This document shows, piece after piece, positions 33,793 to 41,427 of a stretch of 64,000 bases of DNA. How positions within the stretch are numbered: the first letter of the stretch is position 1; each line of letters begins with the position of its first letter. This DNA comes from Biformimicrobium ophioploci. GTDB taxonomy: Bacteria > Pseudomonadota > Gammaproteobacteria > Pseudomonadales > Cellvibrionaceae. A model generated the notes under the pieces. It ran no database searches. It was given only the letters and a program-made list of their open reading frames with translations, and was not told where the DNA came from. Position numbers and translations under genes: made by a program. The stretch spans positions 1 through 64,000 of the forward strand of contig NZ_BSYJ01000005.1 of the NCBI RefSeq assembly GCF_030270605.1, written 5' to 3'.

Positions 33793-34467
33793 ATGAATAC
33801 AATCTTGCGTTTTTTCCAGGACGGTGGCCTGTTTATGTACCCGATCGCGCTGGTCCTAGTCATCGGGCTTGCGATCGTCATCGAGCGCTGGATTTTCCTG
33901 AATGCCTCGCAGCGTAAGAATCGTCGTGCCTATGAAGCGATCATGCCGATGCTGCAGAAGAAAAATTTCTCCGGCGTCCTCAAAGTCGCCAGGGATGACA
34001 CCTCATCCATGAGTGCGGTGCTTGCTTCGGGTGTGGAGAGCATGCAGTACTCCCGCCGTCGCGAGGACATCGAGCACGTGATGGAGGAGGGCGTGATGGA
34101 GAGCATGACGCGCCTTGAAAAGCGCACCGGCTACCTTGCTACCCTTGCGAATATCGCGACCCTGCTGGGCCTTCTGGGTACCATTATCGGCCTCATTGCG
34201 GCATTTACTGCGGTAGCGAATGCCGATCCTACGGAAAAGGCTTCGCTGTTGTCTGCCAGTATTTCCGTGGCAATGAACACCACTGCATTCGGCCTGACTT
34301 CAGCGATTCCGCTGTTGCTGTTCCACACCATGCTGCAAACCAAGACCAATGAGATTGTTGATGGTCTGGAAATGGCCGGTGTGAAGTGTCTGAACCTGCT
34401 GTCCCGTATCGGTGCCGCAACCAGCAATGCCGCACCTGCACCCTCAGGTGCCACCGCGACAGCCTGA
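33793..34467 (+). CDS. MotA/TolQ/ExbB-family proton channel protein
   Basis: This 224-residue inner-membrane protein has three membrane segments: the first at about residues 15-35 (MYPIALVLVIGLAIVIERW), and two in the conserved domain with TGYLATLANIATLLGLLGTIIGLIAAF and SISVAMNTTAFGLTSAIPLLLFH. This is the ExbB/TolQ pentamer that conducts protons around an ExbD dimer. The GLLGTIIG and AMNTTAFGLTSAIP segments are the family's pore-lining motifs. The C-terminal tail is Ala/Pro-rich. It is followed directly by two ExbD genes and a TonB/AgmX-like gene, so a complete energising module is present. Confidence 0.92.
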   Translation: MNTILRFFQDGGLFMYPIALVLVIGLAIVIERWIFLNASQRKNRRAYEAIMPMLQKKNFSGVLKVARDDTSSMSAVLASGVESMQYSRRREDIEHVMEEGVMESMTRLEKRTGYLATLANIATLLGLLGTIIGLIAAFTAVANADPTEKASLLSASISVAMNTTAFGLTSAIPLLLFHTMLQTKTNEIVDGLEMAGVKCLNLLSRIGAATSNAAPAPSGATATA

Positions 34468-34478
34468 TTGGGTGCGAT

Positions 34479-34988
34479 ATGAGAATCCGACGTCGATTTA
34501 ATGCTGAGGCCGACCTGGATATCACATCCTTTATGAACCTGATGATTATTCTGGTTCCGGTGCTGCTGCTGAGCATGGTTTTTTCGCACACTTCGATCCT
34601 CAAATTGAACCTGCCGCCGCTTTCCGATGGCAGCTCCAGTGATGAGGAAAGCAAATTGCTGGAGGTGGTGTTGCGGGATGAACATATCGATGTGAACTAC
34701 CCGGCCGGCCTGCGTGTGCGTCGAATCGAGCACGTAGAGGGCGAGCCCCAGTTCAAGGCACTGTCGCTGGTACTTCAGGAAGTGAAGCGCCAGTTAAGGG
34801 AAAAGGGCGTAGACAAGAAAGATGTGATGTTGCTGTCCGAACCTGATACCAGCTACCAGACACTGGTGTCCGCGATGGACACAGTACGCAGCTATCAGGC
34901 GGTCGTGGTAACGAGCGTTGTGGAAGCCGAGCTTTTCCCGGAAGTGTCACTGGGTGACGCCCCTGAGCCAGCCGCCCCCGAGCAGTAA
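34479..34988 (+). CDS. ExbD/TolR-family protein with Asn in the proton-relay position
   Basis: This 169-residue single-pass inner-membrane protein has a membrane helix at about residues 17-38 and a periplasmic domain with KLNLPPLSDG and SYQTLVSAMDTVRSY, as in ExbD/TolR. In the helix ITSFMNLMIILVPVL, alignment with E. coli ExbD (VTPFIDVMLVLLII) places N20 where the essential Asp25 is expected. The ORF is open from 34386, but the ATG at 34479 begins the cytoplasmic basic leader and lies 11 bases after the ExbB stop. The C-terminus is Pro/Ala-rich. It probably forms a mixed dimer with the second ExbD. Confidence 0.9.
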   Translation: MRIRRRFNAEADLDITSFMNLMIILVPVLLLSMVFSHTSILKLNLPPLSDGSSSDEESKLLEVVLRDEHIDVNYPAGLRVRRIEHVEGEPQFKALSLVLQEVKRQLREKGVDKKDVMLLSEPDTSYQTLVSAMDTVRSYQAVVVTSVVEAELFPEVSLGDAPEPAAPEQ

Positions 34989-35002
34989 GCGGAGAATAGA
35001 TT

Positions 35003-35539
35003 TTGAACACGGAATTGCGCGCGAAGCGTGCCCAGAGAAGAGCGAGGCGAGGTGGGAATTCCAAACTCAACCTGGTTTCCCTGATGGATATCTTTACCAT
35101 CCTCGTGTTCTTCCTGTTGTTTAATTCTTCAGATGTGGAAATCCTGCAGACGGACAAGTCCATCAAGCTGCCAGATTCGGTGGCTACCGAGAAGCCCGAT
35201 GTGACTGTCGTTGTGAGGGTCAGTGCGGACCACCTGTTTGTGGGTGACCGTGCGATTGCCGAAATCAGCAAGCTGCCGCAGGATGCCGATGAGATCGAGC
35301 CGCTCTCAGCTGAGCTGAAGTATCTGGCGAGCCGTGCGGGGAAGCCTTCGGCAACAGTCCAGGAAAAAGGCCGCAGTATCACCATCATGGGCGACAAGGA
35401 GCTGCCGTATGCGCTGCTCAAGCAGATCATGAATACCTGTGCGAATGCCGACTATCGTGATATCGCCTTTGCAGTCAGTCAGACCAAAGCGCAGGTTATC
35501 GAGGGCGAATCGCCGGTGACTGAGCTGGAGGCCGGATAA
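35003..35539 (+). CDS. ExbD/TolR-family protein with canonical Asp
   Basis: This 178-residue single-pass protein has a basic N-terminus (about 20 residues with eight Arg/Lys), then the membrane helix LNLVSLMDIFTILVFFLLF. D29 is in the position of the proton-carrying Asp of ExbD and TolR. The periplasmic domain contains VVVRVSADHLFVGDRAI and SITIMGDKELPYALLKQIM, the usual ExbD fold with an inserted segment. The start is a TTG at 35003 with GGAG eight bases upstream. Its stop overlaps the next start by one base. It is paired with the Asn-containing ExbD just before it. Confidence 0.9.
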   Translation: MNTELRAKRAQRRARRGGNSKLNLVSLMDIFTILVFFLLFNSSDVEILQTDKSIKLPDSVATEKPDVTVVVRVSADHLFVGDRAIAEISKLPQDADEIEPLSAELKYLASRAGKPSATVQEKGRSITIMGDKELPYALLKQIMNTCANADYRDIAFAVSQTKAQVIEGESPVTELEAG

Positions 35540-36492
35540 TGCAGTCTGTTTATCCGCAAGGCGGCTACGCTTCACTGGCGTGGCCTGGCTCTCACGAGGA
35601 GGACTCGCGTTTTCAGCGTATCCTTCGTGGCAGCCTGATCGCATTTGCGTTGCTGGCGGTTGTAATTTCCTTCGTACCGGTACCGGAATTGAGTCGGGAG
35701 CAGGCAGAAAAGCTGCCGCCGCAACTGGCCAAAGTGGTGCTGGAGAAGAAGGAGTTGCCCAAGCCAAAGCCCGCGCCCAAGCCGAAGGTGGAAAAGCCGA
35801 AGGAAGAGAAAAAGCCTGAGGAAAAGAAACCGGAGGAGAAAAAGCCTGACCCCAAGGTGGAAAAGCCGAAGCCAAAACCGGCCAAAGTGGAACTGGCACG
35901 GGAAAAGGCCAAAAAGAGCGGCGTCCTGCAGTTCCAGGATGACCTGCTGGCGATGCGCGACGCAGTCAATGTCAGTGATATTGCGAGCAAGAGCCTGACC
36001 CGTGGCGATGCCACGGCTAAGAAGCTCAACCGCAATATGATCAGTGACAAGTCACGCACCGTCAGTGGCGGCGTCAATACCGGTGGTCTCAGCACTGATA
36101 CCGGTGGCGTGGCGCTGGCCGGCAGGGAGACGACGGTGGTTGAGAGCGATCTCGCCAGTGGCGTCGCTGCAGAGCAGGTCAAGAAAGCCCGCAAGCAGCA
36201 GTCTGCCCGTACGGATGAATCCATTCGTCAGGTGATCGAGCGGAACAAGGGTGCGATCTTCGCGATCTACAATCGCGCGCTGCGCAGGAATCCGGCCCTG
36301 GCTGGCAAGCTTACAGTGCAGATGGTAATCCAGCCGGATGGCTCCCTGTCGGGTGTGAAGGTTGTGCAGAGTGAGCTGGGTGATTCAGGCGTTGAGCGCA
36401 AGTTGCTGGCGCGTATCCGCCTCATCAACTTCGGTGCAATGGATGTTGGCGTGACAACGCTGAATTATTCGTTCGACTTCCTGCCTTCCTGA
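35539..36492 (+). CDS. AgmX/PglI-domain TonB/TolA-like protein
   Basis: This 317-residue protein has a cytoplasmic leader, one membrane helix (about residues 31-47) and a Lys/Pro/Glu-rich periplasmic rod (about 72-116, with EEKKPEEKKP repeats) like those that span the periplasm in TonB and TolA. A C-terminal domain (about 224-316) contains SIRQVIERNKGAIFAIYNRA, LAGKLTVQMVIQPDGSL and TTLNYSFDFLPS, the AgmX/PglI C-terminal domain related to TonB. It would carry ExbBD motion to an outer-membrane partner. Last gene of the operon; a strong terminator follows. Confidence 0.9.
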   Translation: MQSVYPQGGYASLAWPGSHEEDSRFQRILRGSLIAFALLAVVISFVPVPELSREQAEKLPPQLAKVVLEKKELPKPKPAPKPKVEKPKEEKKPEEKKPEEKKPDPKVEKPKPKPAKVELAREKAKKSGVLQFQDDLLAMRDAVNVSDIASKSLTRGDATAKKLNRNMISDKSRTVSGGVNTGGLSTDTGGVALAGRETTVVESDLASGVAAEQVKKARKQQSARTDESIRQVIERNKGAIFAIYNRALRRNPALAGKLTVQMVIQPDGSLSGVKVVQSELGDSGVERKLLARIRLINFGAMDVGVTTLNYSFDFLPS

Positions 36493-36512
36493 GGAATTTT
36501 CCTGGCAGCAAT

Positions 36513-36543
36513 AAAAAAAGCCCGGCAGTGCCGGGCTTTTTTT
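36513..36543. terminator. Bidirectional terminator between the redox locus and putA
   Basis: GCCCGG (36520-36525) pairs with CCGGGC (36531-36536), and the CA/TG next to the loop may add one pair. A7 precedes and T7 follows, so the stem works in both directions. It ends the plus-strand ExbBD operon and the convergent putA gene. Confidence 0.93.
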
Positions 36544-36571
36544 GTTTGGGCGCTGATGCCCTTGAGTGGAG

Positions 36572-39500
36572 CTACTGTCCGAGGGTAAACAGCTGGGTGT
36601 TACCCCCGGTGGCCACAGTGTTGACCGTCTTGGTTTTCTCCGTGGCGAAGCGGAACAGGTAGTGCGGGCCGCCGGCTTTCGGGCCGGTTCCCGACAGGCC
36701 CTGGCCGCCAAACGGGTTGGCCCCGACCACCGCACCTACCATGTTGCGGTTCACGTAACAGTTGCCGACTTTCACACGCTTGAAGACGGCGTCAGCACGG
36801 CCTTCGATACGCGAGTGCAGACCGAAGGTGAGGCCGTAGCCAGTATCGTTGATCCGCTGGATCAGGCTTTCCAGATCCTTCGCCCTGAAGCGCACCACAT
36901 GCAGGATCGGGCCGAACACTTCGCGCTCCAGCACGTTCAGGTCCGCAATCTCGAACACGTGCGGGCCGACGAAAGTACCTTGCGAAGGGATCTTGTCGCC
37001 ATCTAGGGCGAATACGGTCTTGGCTTCGCGCTTCATGCGGTCAATGTGGCGGAACAGCATTTGCTGTGCGTCGCTGTCGATGACCGGACCAATGTCTGTC
37101 GCCAGTTTGGCAGGATCACCAACGACCAGCTCCTGGCAGGCACCTTCCAGCATCTTCAGCAGGTTATCCGCGATTTCCTCCTGCACACACAGGATGCGCA
37201 GGGCAGAGCAGCGCTGGCCGGCACTCAGGAACGCAGAGTTGATGACATCGTCCACCACCTGTTCGGGCAGGGCAGTGGAGTCCACGATCATCACGTTCTG
37301 GCCGCCGGTTTCTGCAATCAACGGCACTATCTGGCCATCGCGCGCGGCAAGCTGCATGTTGATGACTTTTGCGGTTTCGGTGGAGCCGGTAAAGGCCACG
37401 CCACTCACACGCAGGTCGTCCAGCAGGGGTTTACCCACGGCAGCGCCTTCGCCGGTCAGCAGGTGCAGCACATCTGTCGGTATGCCGGCCTTGTGCATCA
37501 ATTCCACGGCGCGCGCGGCAATCAGCGGCGTCTGCTCCGCCGGCTTGGCGATAACGGCGTTGCCCGCGGCAAGGGCGGCGGCAACCTGGCCGGTAAAGAT
37601 CGCCAGCGGGAAGTTCCACGGGCTGATGGCAACGAATACGCCGCGCCCATGCAGGCTTAGCTGGTTGGCTTCGCCGGTCGGCCCCGGCAGCTCGATCGGT
37701 TTGGCGAAGTGCTGGCGCGCCAGATTGGCATAGTAGCGGCAGAAATCCACCGCCTCCCGTACCTCGCTGATGCCGTCGTTCAGGATACGACCTGCCTCGC
37801 GGGAGACCAGGGCAATCAGTTCGTCGGTGTGGGCTTCGTACAGGTCGGCAACGGCATCTAAAATTGCAGCCCGTGCCTCTCCGCCGCGACGGTCCCAGGT
37901 AACCTGGGCGGAGTTCGCGGCCTTGAGCGCCAGGTCGATCTGTTCTTTGCTGGCATTGCCAGTTTCGCCGACCAGCTCGCCGGTGGCGGGGCTGCGTACT
38001 TCGGTATCACCCCCCTGCTGCACGCCATTGATAATGGACGCGCCCTTGTAGGTTTTGCCCGCATTCTTCTCGACATAGGCGAGCAGCGGATCCGAGTCGC
38101 GTTCGTCGGTCAGTTCCAGGCCTTTTGCATTCTTGCGCGGAAGCGGCTCGTGGCCGATATAGATATCCGCCGGTACCGGGATCTGCGGGTGGCGGTACGG
38201 GTCGCAGGCCTCGCTCAGCTTGATGGTGTCCTGGACCAGTTCGTCCACCGGAGTCTTCTCGTCCATGAAGCGATTCACGAATGAGCTGTTGGCGCCATTC
38301 TCGAGCAGGCGACGTACCAGGTACGGCAGCAGGTCCTTGTGGGCACCAACCGGTGCATACACGCGCACCGGAAGCTGGCGACCCTGGACGGCCTCGATCT
38401 GGGCATAGAGCAGGTGGCCCATGCCGTGCAGGCGCTGGAATTCAAAGTCGTCCCGATTGCCCGCCAGTTCGAGGATCAGGCCCACGGTATAGGCGTTGTG
38501 GGTTGCGAACTGCGGATAGATTGCGTCCGGCGCTTCCAGCAGGATCTGTGCACAGACCTGGTAAGAAAGGTCTGTGTGGCACTTGCGGGTATACACGGGG
38601 TAGTCGGTCAGGCCCATTTCCTGGGCATGCTTGATCTCGCTGTCCCAGTAGGCGCCTTTCACCAGTCGTACCATGAGTTTGCGCTGGGTTTCGCGGCCCA
38701 GTGCAATCAGCCATTCCGCCACACGCGGCGCACGTTTCTGGTAGGCCTGCAGTACAAAGCCCAGGCCCTGCCAGCCGGCAAGGTCATTGTCACGGGCGAG
38801 TGCTTCAAATATGTCGAGGGAGATGTCCAGGCGATCTGCTTCCTCGGCATCGATATTCAGGCCCATGTCATGGCGGGCCGCCGCTGCGCAGAGCGCTTTC
38901 ACCATCGGCAGCAATTCAACCATGACGCGCTCACGCTGCAGGTAGCTGTAGCGCGGGTGCAGGGCGGAAAGCTTGATGGAGATGCCGTTGGCATCGGCGA
39001 CATTGGATTTGTTGTTGCTCTTGCCAATGACTTCGATCGCATCCATATAGGCGTCAAAGTAGCGTTTGGCGTCTGCCATGGTGCGCGCGCCTTCGCCCAG
39101 CATGTCGAAGGAGAAGCGGGTGCCCGGTACATTCTCTGCCGGCCCGCGCTTCAGTGCCTCTTCGATGGTACGGCCCAGTACGTACTGGCCGCCCATGATT
39201 TTCATGGCCTGCATCATGGATGTGCGCACCATGGGTTCGCCCATGCGGCTGACCAGGCGCTTCATCCAGTGGGATGGGGTTTCCGTGATGTCCGGGTCGA
39301 GTTCCACGATGCCGCCGGTGAGCATCAGGCCCCAGGTGGAGGCGTTCACGAACAGGGAATCGGACTGGCCACGGTGGCTGCTCCAGTCACCGGAGTGGAC
39401 TTTTTCGGCGATCAGCTTGTCAGCCGTATCGGCGTCTGGCACGCGCAGGAGTGACTCTGCCAGGCACATCAGGGCAACCCCCTCTTTATTGGAGAGCCCG

Positions 39501-39784
39501 AACTGTTGCAGGAACGCGTCCAGCATGCCGCGCTTGCTGCGGTGCTCACGCGACTTGTGTACAAGGTCACGCGACTTTTTCAGGATCTCGCTACGCTGGC
39601 TGTCTGAGGGCCTGCGGGTGGTCAGGAGTTCTGAAACGCACTGGTTTTCATCGGCGTGCAGGTAATCGCGCACGCGCTCCCTCAGGTCATTCAGATTCGG
39701 TACTTTTGCATCGAAGATGGATTCTTTCTGGGACTGCACTTGACGCTCACTCTTGATGATGACATTTGCTGACTGGTAGGGCAT
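36572..39784 (-). CDS. putA: Bifunctional proline dehydrogenase / P5C dehydrogenase
   Basis: This 1070-residue enzyme oxidises proline to glutamate in two steps. The N-terminal FAD domain (about residues 75-480) shows GISIKLSALHPRYSY, LNIDAEEADRLDISL and RLVKGAYWDSEIKHAQ. The C-terminal NAD-dependent aldehyde dehydrogenase (about 560-1040) has AISPWNFPLAIFTGQ, the catalytic Glu in ETGGQNVMIVDS and the catalytic Cys in SAGQRCSALR. It lacks the ribbon-helix-helix DNA-binding domain of enterobacterial PutA, so it does not repress itself. It is divergent from an Lrp-type regulator, the usual PutR arrangement, and ends at a bidirectional terminator. Confidence 0.96.
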   Translation of the reverse strand: MPYQSANVIIKSERQVQSQKESIFDAKVPNLNDLRERVRDYLHADENQCVSELLTTRRPSDSQRSEILKKSRDLVHKSREHRSKRGMLDAFLQQFGLSNKEGVALMCLAESLLRVPDADTADKLIAEKVHSGDWSSHRGQSDSLFVNASTWGLMLTGGIVELDPDITETPSHWMKRLVSRMGEPMVRTSMMQAMKIMGGQYVLGRTIEEALKRGPAENVPGTRFSFDMLGEGARTMADAKRYFDAYMDAIEVIGKSNNKSNVADANGISIKLSALHPRYSYLQRERVMVELLPMVKALCAAAARHDMGLNIDAEEADRLDISLDIFEALARDNDLAGWQGLGFVLQAYQKRAPRVAEWLIALGRETQRKLMVRLVKGAYWDSEIKHAQEMGLTDYPVYTRKCHTDLSYQVCAQILLEAPDAIYPQFATHNAYTVGLILELAGNRDDFEFQRLHGMGHLLYAQIEAVQGRQLPVRVYAPVGAHKDLLPYLVRRLLENGANSSFVNRFMDEKTPVDELVQDTIKLSEACDPYRHPQIPVPADIYIGHEPLPRKNAKGLELTDERDSDPLLAYVEKNAGKTYKGASIINGVQQGGDTEVRSPATGELVGETGNASKEQIDLALKAANSAQVTWDRRGGEARAAILDAVADLYEAHTDELIALVSREAGRILNDGISEVREAVDFCRYYANLARQHFAKPIELPGPTGEANQLSLHGRGVFVAISPWNFPLAIFTGQVAAALAAGNAVIAKPAEQTPLIAARAVELMHKAGIPTDVLHLLTGEGAAVGKPLLDDLRVSGVAFTGSTETAKVINMQLAARDGQIVPLIAETGGQNVMIVDSTALPEQVVDDVINSAFLSAGQRCSALRILCVQEEIADNLLKMLEGACQELVVGDPAKLATDIGPVIDSDAQQMLFRHIDRMKREAKTVFALDGDKIPSQGTFVGPHVFEIADLNVLEREVFGPILHVVRFRAKDLESLIQRINDTGYGLTFGLHSRIEGRADAVFKRVKVGNCYVNRNMVGAVVGANPFGGQGLSGTGPKAGGPHYLFRFATEKTKTVNTVATGGNTQLFTLGQ

Positions 39785-39932
39785 TTCACGCTCCGTGTGG
39801 CAAAACCTGAAAACACAAACAGGATTTTGGTCTGGATTATGCCGTATCAGCCTCAGAATTAATCCCCATAATGGGAAAAAGTGTGGTTAAATATAGTGCT
39901 CATGTTCCTAAAGGCCAGCAGGGTATATTGCT
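39785..39932. promoter_or_regulatory. putA / Lrp divergent promoter region
   Basis: This 148-bp AT-rich gap lies between divergent starts. It contains GGTTAAATATAGT (39891-39903), whose TAAATA or TATAGT resembles a -10 element for the plus-strand regulator, and AATTAATCCCCATAATGG at about 39858-39875, a partly symmetric AT-rich stretch of the kind Lrp proteins bind. No exact operator can be defined by eye. Confidence 0.4.
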
Positions 39933-40436
39933 ATGTCGAGAGCTTTGGAAGACCTGGACCGGATAGACCGGCAAATTCTGCGCATCCTGCAAAAGGAAGG
40001 GCGCATGGCAAATGTAGAACTGGCGCGCAGGGTAAACCTGAGTCCCACGCCGTGCCTTGAGCGCGTCAAGCGCCTCGAGAGAGAGGGCTTTATCCGTGAC
40101 TATGCGGCCATTCTGGATCCTGTCAAGGTCCACGCTGGCCTCGTAGTGTATATCCAGGTGACGCTGACCAACACTGATACCGCCTCCCTGGAAGAGTACA
40201 ACCGGCGTATCTCCGAGCTCGACGAGGTCCAGGAATGTCATATGGTGGCGGGCGGTTTTGACTACCTGGTGAAGATTCGCATCAAGGACATGATGGGGTA
40301 CCGGCGTTTCCTCGGTGAAAAGCTGGGGTCCATCCCCGGCGTGCGGGAGACCCATACCTACGTTGTAATCCAGGAAGTGAAGAGTGAGACCTCTGTCGCT
40401 GTACCGGATCCGGAGCCACGCAAGAGCAAGCGCTAG
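39933..40436 (+). CDS. Lrp/AsnC-family regulator, PutR-like
   Basis: This 167-residue protein has an N-terminal helix-turn-helix (LDRIDRQILRILQKEGRMAN, then ELARRVNLSPTPCLERVKRL) and a C-terminal RAM domain (VQECHMVAGGFDYLVKIRI, GVRETHTYVVIQEVK). It is close in sequence to Lrp itself. Divergent placement from putA suggests that it activates proline breakdown in response to proline, as PutR does in other proteobacteria (context-based). A basic tail, PRKSKR, ends the protein. It is followed after 46 bases by an EamA transporter gene that it may also control. Confidence 0.88.
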   Translation: MSRALEDLDRIDRQILRILQKEGRMANVELARRVNLSPTPCLERVKRLEREGFIRDYAAILDPVKVHAGLVVYIQVTLTNTDTASLEEYNRRISELDEVQECHMVAGGFDYLVKIRIKDMMGYRRFLGEKLGSIPGVRETHTYVVIQEVKSETSVAVPDPEPRKSKR

Positions 40437-40482
40437 TCATAGTGCGATCTCGCCAATTGACTGACGAACAGGAAAGGTTGCT

Positions 40483-41412
40483 ATGGCAGTTTCGCCGGTG
40501 AGTAGTGCTGCAGCAGAGGCGGGCGGCAGGGACCGCGAGCGCAGGGCTCTGATCTATGGCCTGGCGGCTGTGCTGGGCTGGTCGACGGTGGCGAGTGCAT
40601 TCAAGGTCGCGCTCGGCTACCAGTCACCGTTGCAGCTGGTGGCCGTCGCATCGCTGGTCTCCACGCTGGTGCTGGCCTTTGCGGTGATGCGCAAGGGGCT
40701 ACTGCCAAATGTGCGCGTGGCCTGGCAGAAAAACTGGCGGTTCTACCTGGTGCTGGGTTTCGTCAACCCGTTTCTTTATTATTTCGTCCTTTTTTCCGCA
40801 TACGAATTATTGCCCGCGCAACAGGCCATGGCCCTGAACTATTCCTGGGGTGTCACCATGGCACTGCTGGCGGTGCCGGTGCTCGGCAACCGATTGCTCG
40901 GGCGTGACCTTGCCGCCTGCCTGATCAGTTATTTTGGTGTACTGGTAATTGCAACGGGCGGCGATCTGCTGGGGCTGAAGTTCGATGCACCTGTCGGCGT
41001 TGCACTTGCGCTGGCCAGTACTGTGCTGTGGGCCTCTTACTGGCTTTTGAACACGCGGATGGGGGGTGTGCCGGCGGTAAACCTGTTGCTATGTTTCCTG
41101 TGTGGCCTGCCATGGCTCGTGTTAGCGCTTACCGTCACCGGTGACTGGAGCTGGATGCCGCTACAAGGCTGGCTCGCTGCGGTTTACGTTGGTCTGTTCG
41201 AGATGGGCATTTCTTTCCTGCTCTGGCAGGCGGCGCTGGCCAATACATCACATGTGGCCAGGATCAGTAACCTGATTTACCTGTCGCCGCCGATTTCCCT
41301 GGTGCTTATCGCGTTGATCGTGGGTGAGCAAATCAAGGCCTCCACTGGCGTGGGGCTGATATTCATTCTTGCCGGTGTGGCGCTGCAGCAGCTTCGCCGG
41401 AGAAATAAATAG
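40483..41412 (+). CDS. EamA-family (DMT) transporter
   Basis: This 309-residue inner-membrane protein has ten hydrophobic helices in two EamA repeats: the first begins LAAVLGWSTVASAFKVAL and the second begins PVGVALALASTVLWASYWLL. Members export amino acids or other metabolites, or import sugars; the substrate is not visible. It starts with a short Ala/Gly-rich cytoplasmic leader. It lies between an Lrp-type regulator and an acyl-CoA dehydrogenase gene (15 bases downstream) and is likely co-transcribed with the latter. Amino-acid export under Lrp control is a reasonable but unproven guess. Confidence 0.85.
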   Translation: MAVSPVSSAAAEAGGRDRERRALIYGLAAVLGWSTVASAFKVALGYQSPLQLVAVASLVSTLVLAFAVMRKGLLPNVRVAWQKNWRFYLVLGFVNPFLYYFVLFSAYELLPAQQAMALNYSWGVTMALLAVPVLGNRLLGRDLAACLISYFGVLVIATGGDLLGLKFDAPVGVALALASTVLWASYWLLNTRMGGVPAVNLLLCFLCGLPWLVLALTVTGDWSWMPLQGWLAAVYVGLFEMGISFLLWQAALANTSHVARISNLIYLSPPISLVLIALIVGEQIKASTGVGLIFILAGVALQQLRRRNK

Positions 41413-41427
41413 GCAGTTGGTATTGTT

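Noticed and set aside
34444-34464. SGAT at the C-terminus of the ExbB protein (PSGATATA) as a second ApbE target
   Set aside because: ExbB has its C-terminus in the cytoplasm while this ApbE is exported. The surrounding tail is Ala/Pro-rich, and the leading Asp of the motif is missing.
38339-39454. 371-codon plus-strand ORF opposite putA
   Set aside because: PutA is full length and conserved on the other strand.
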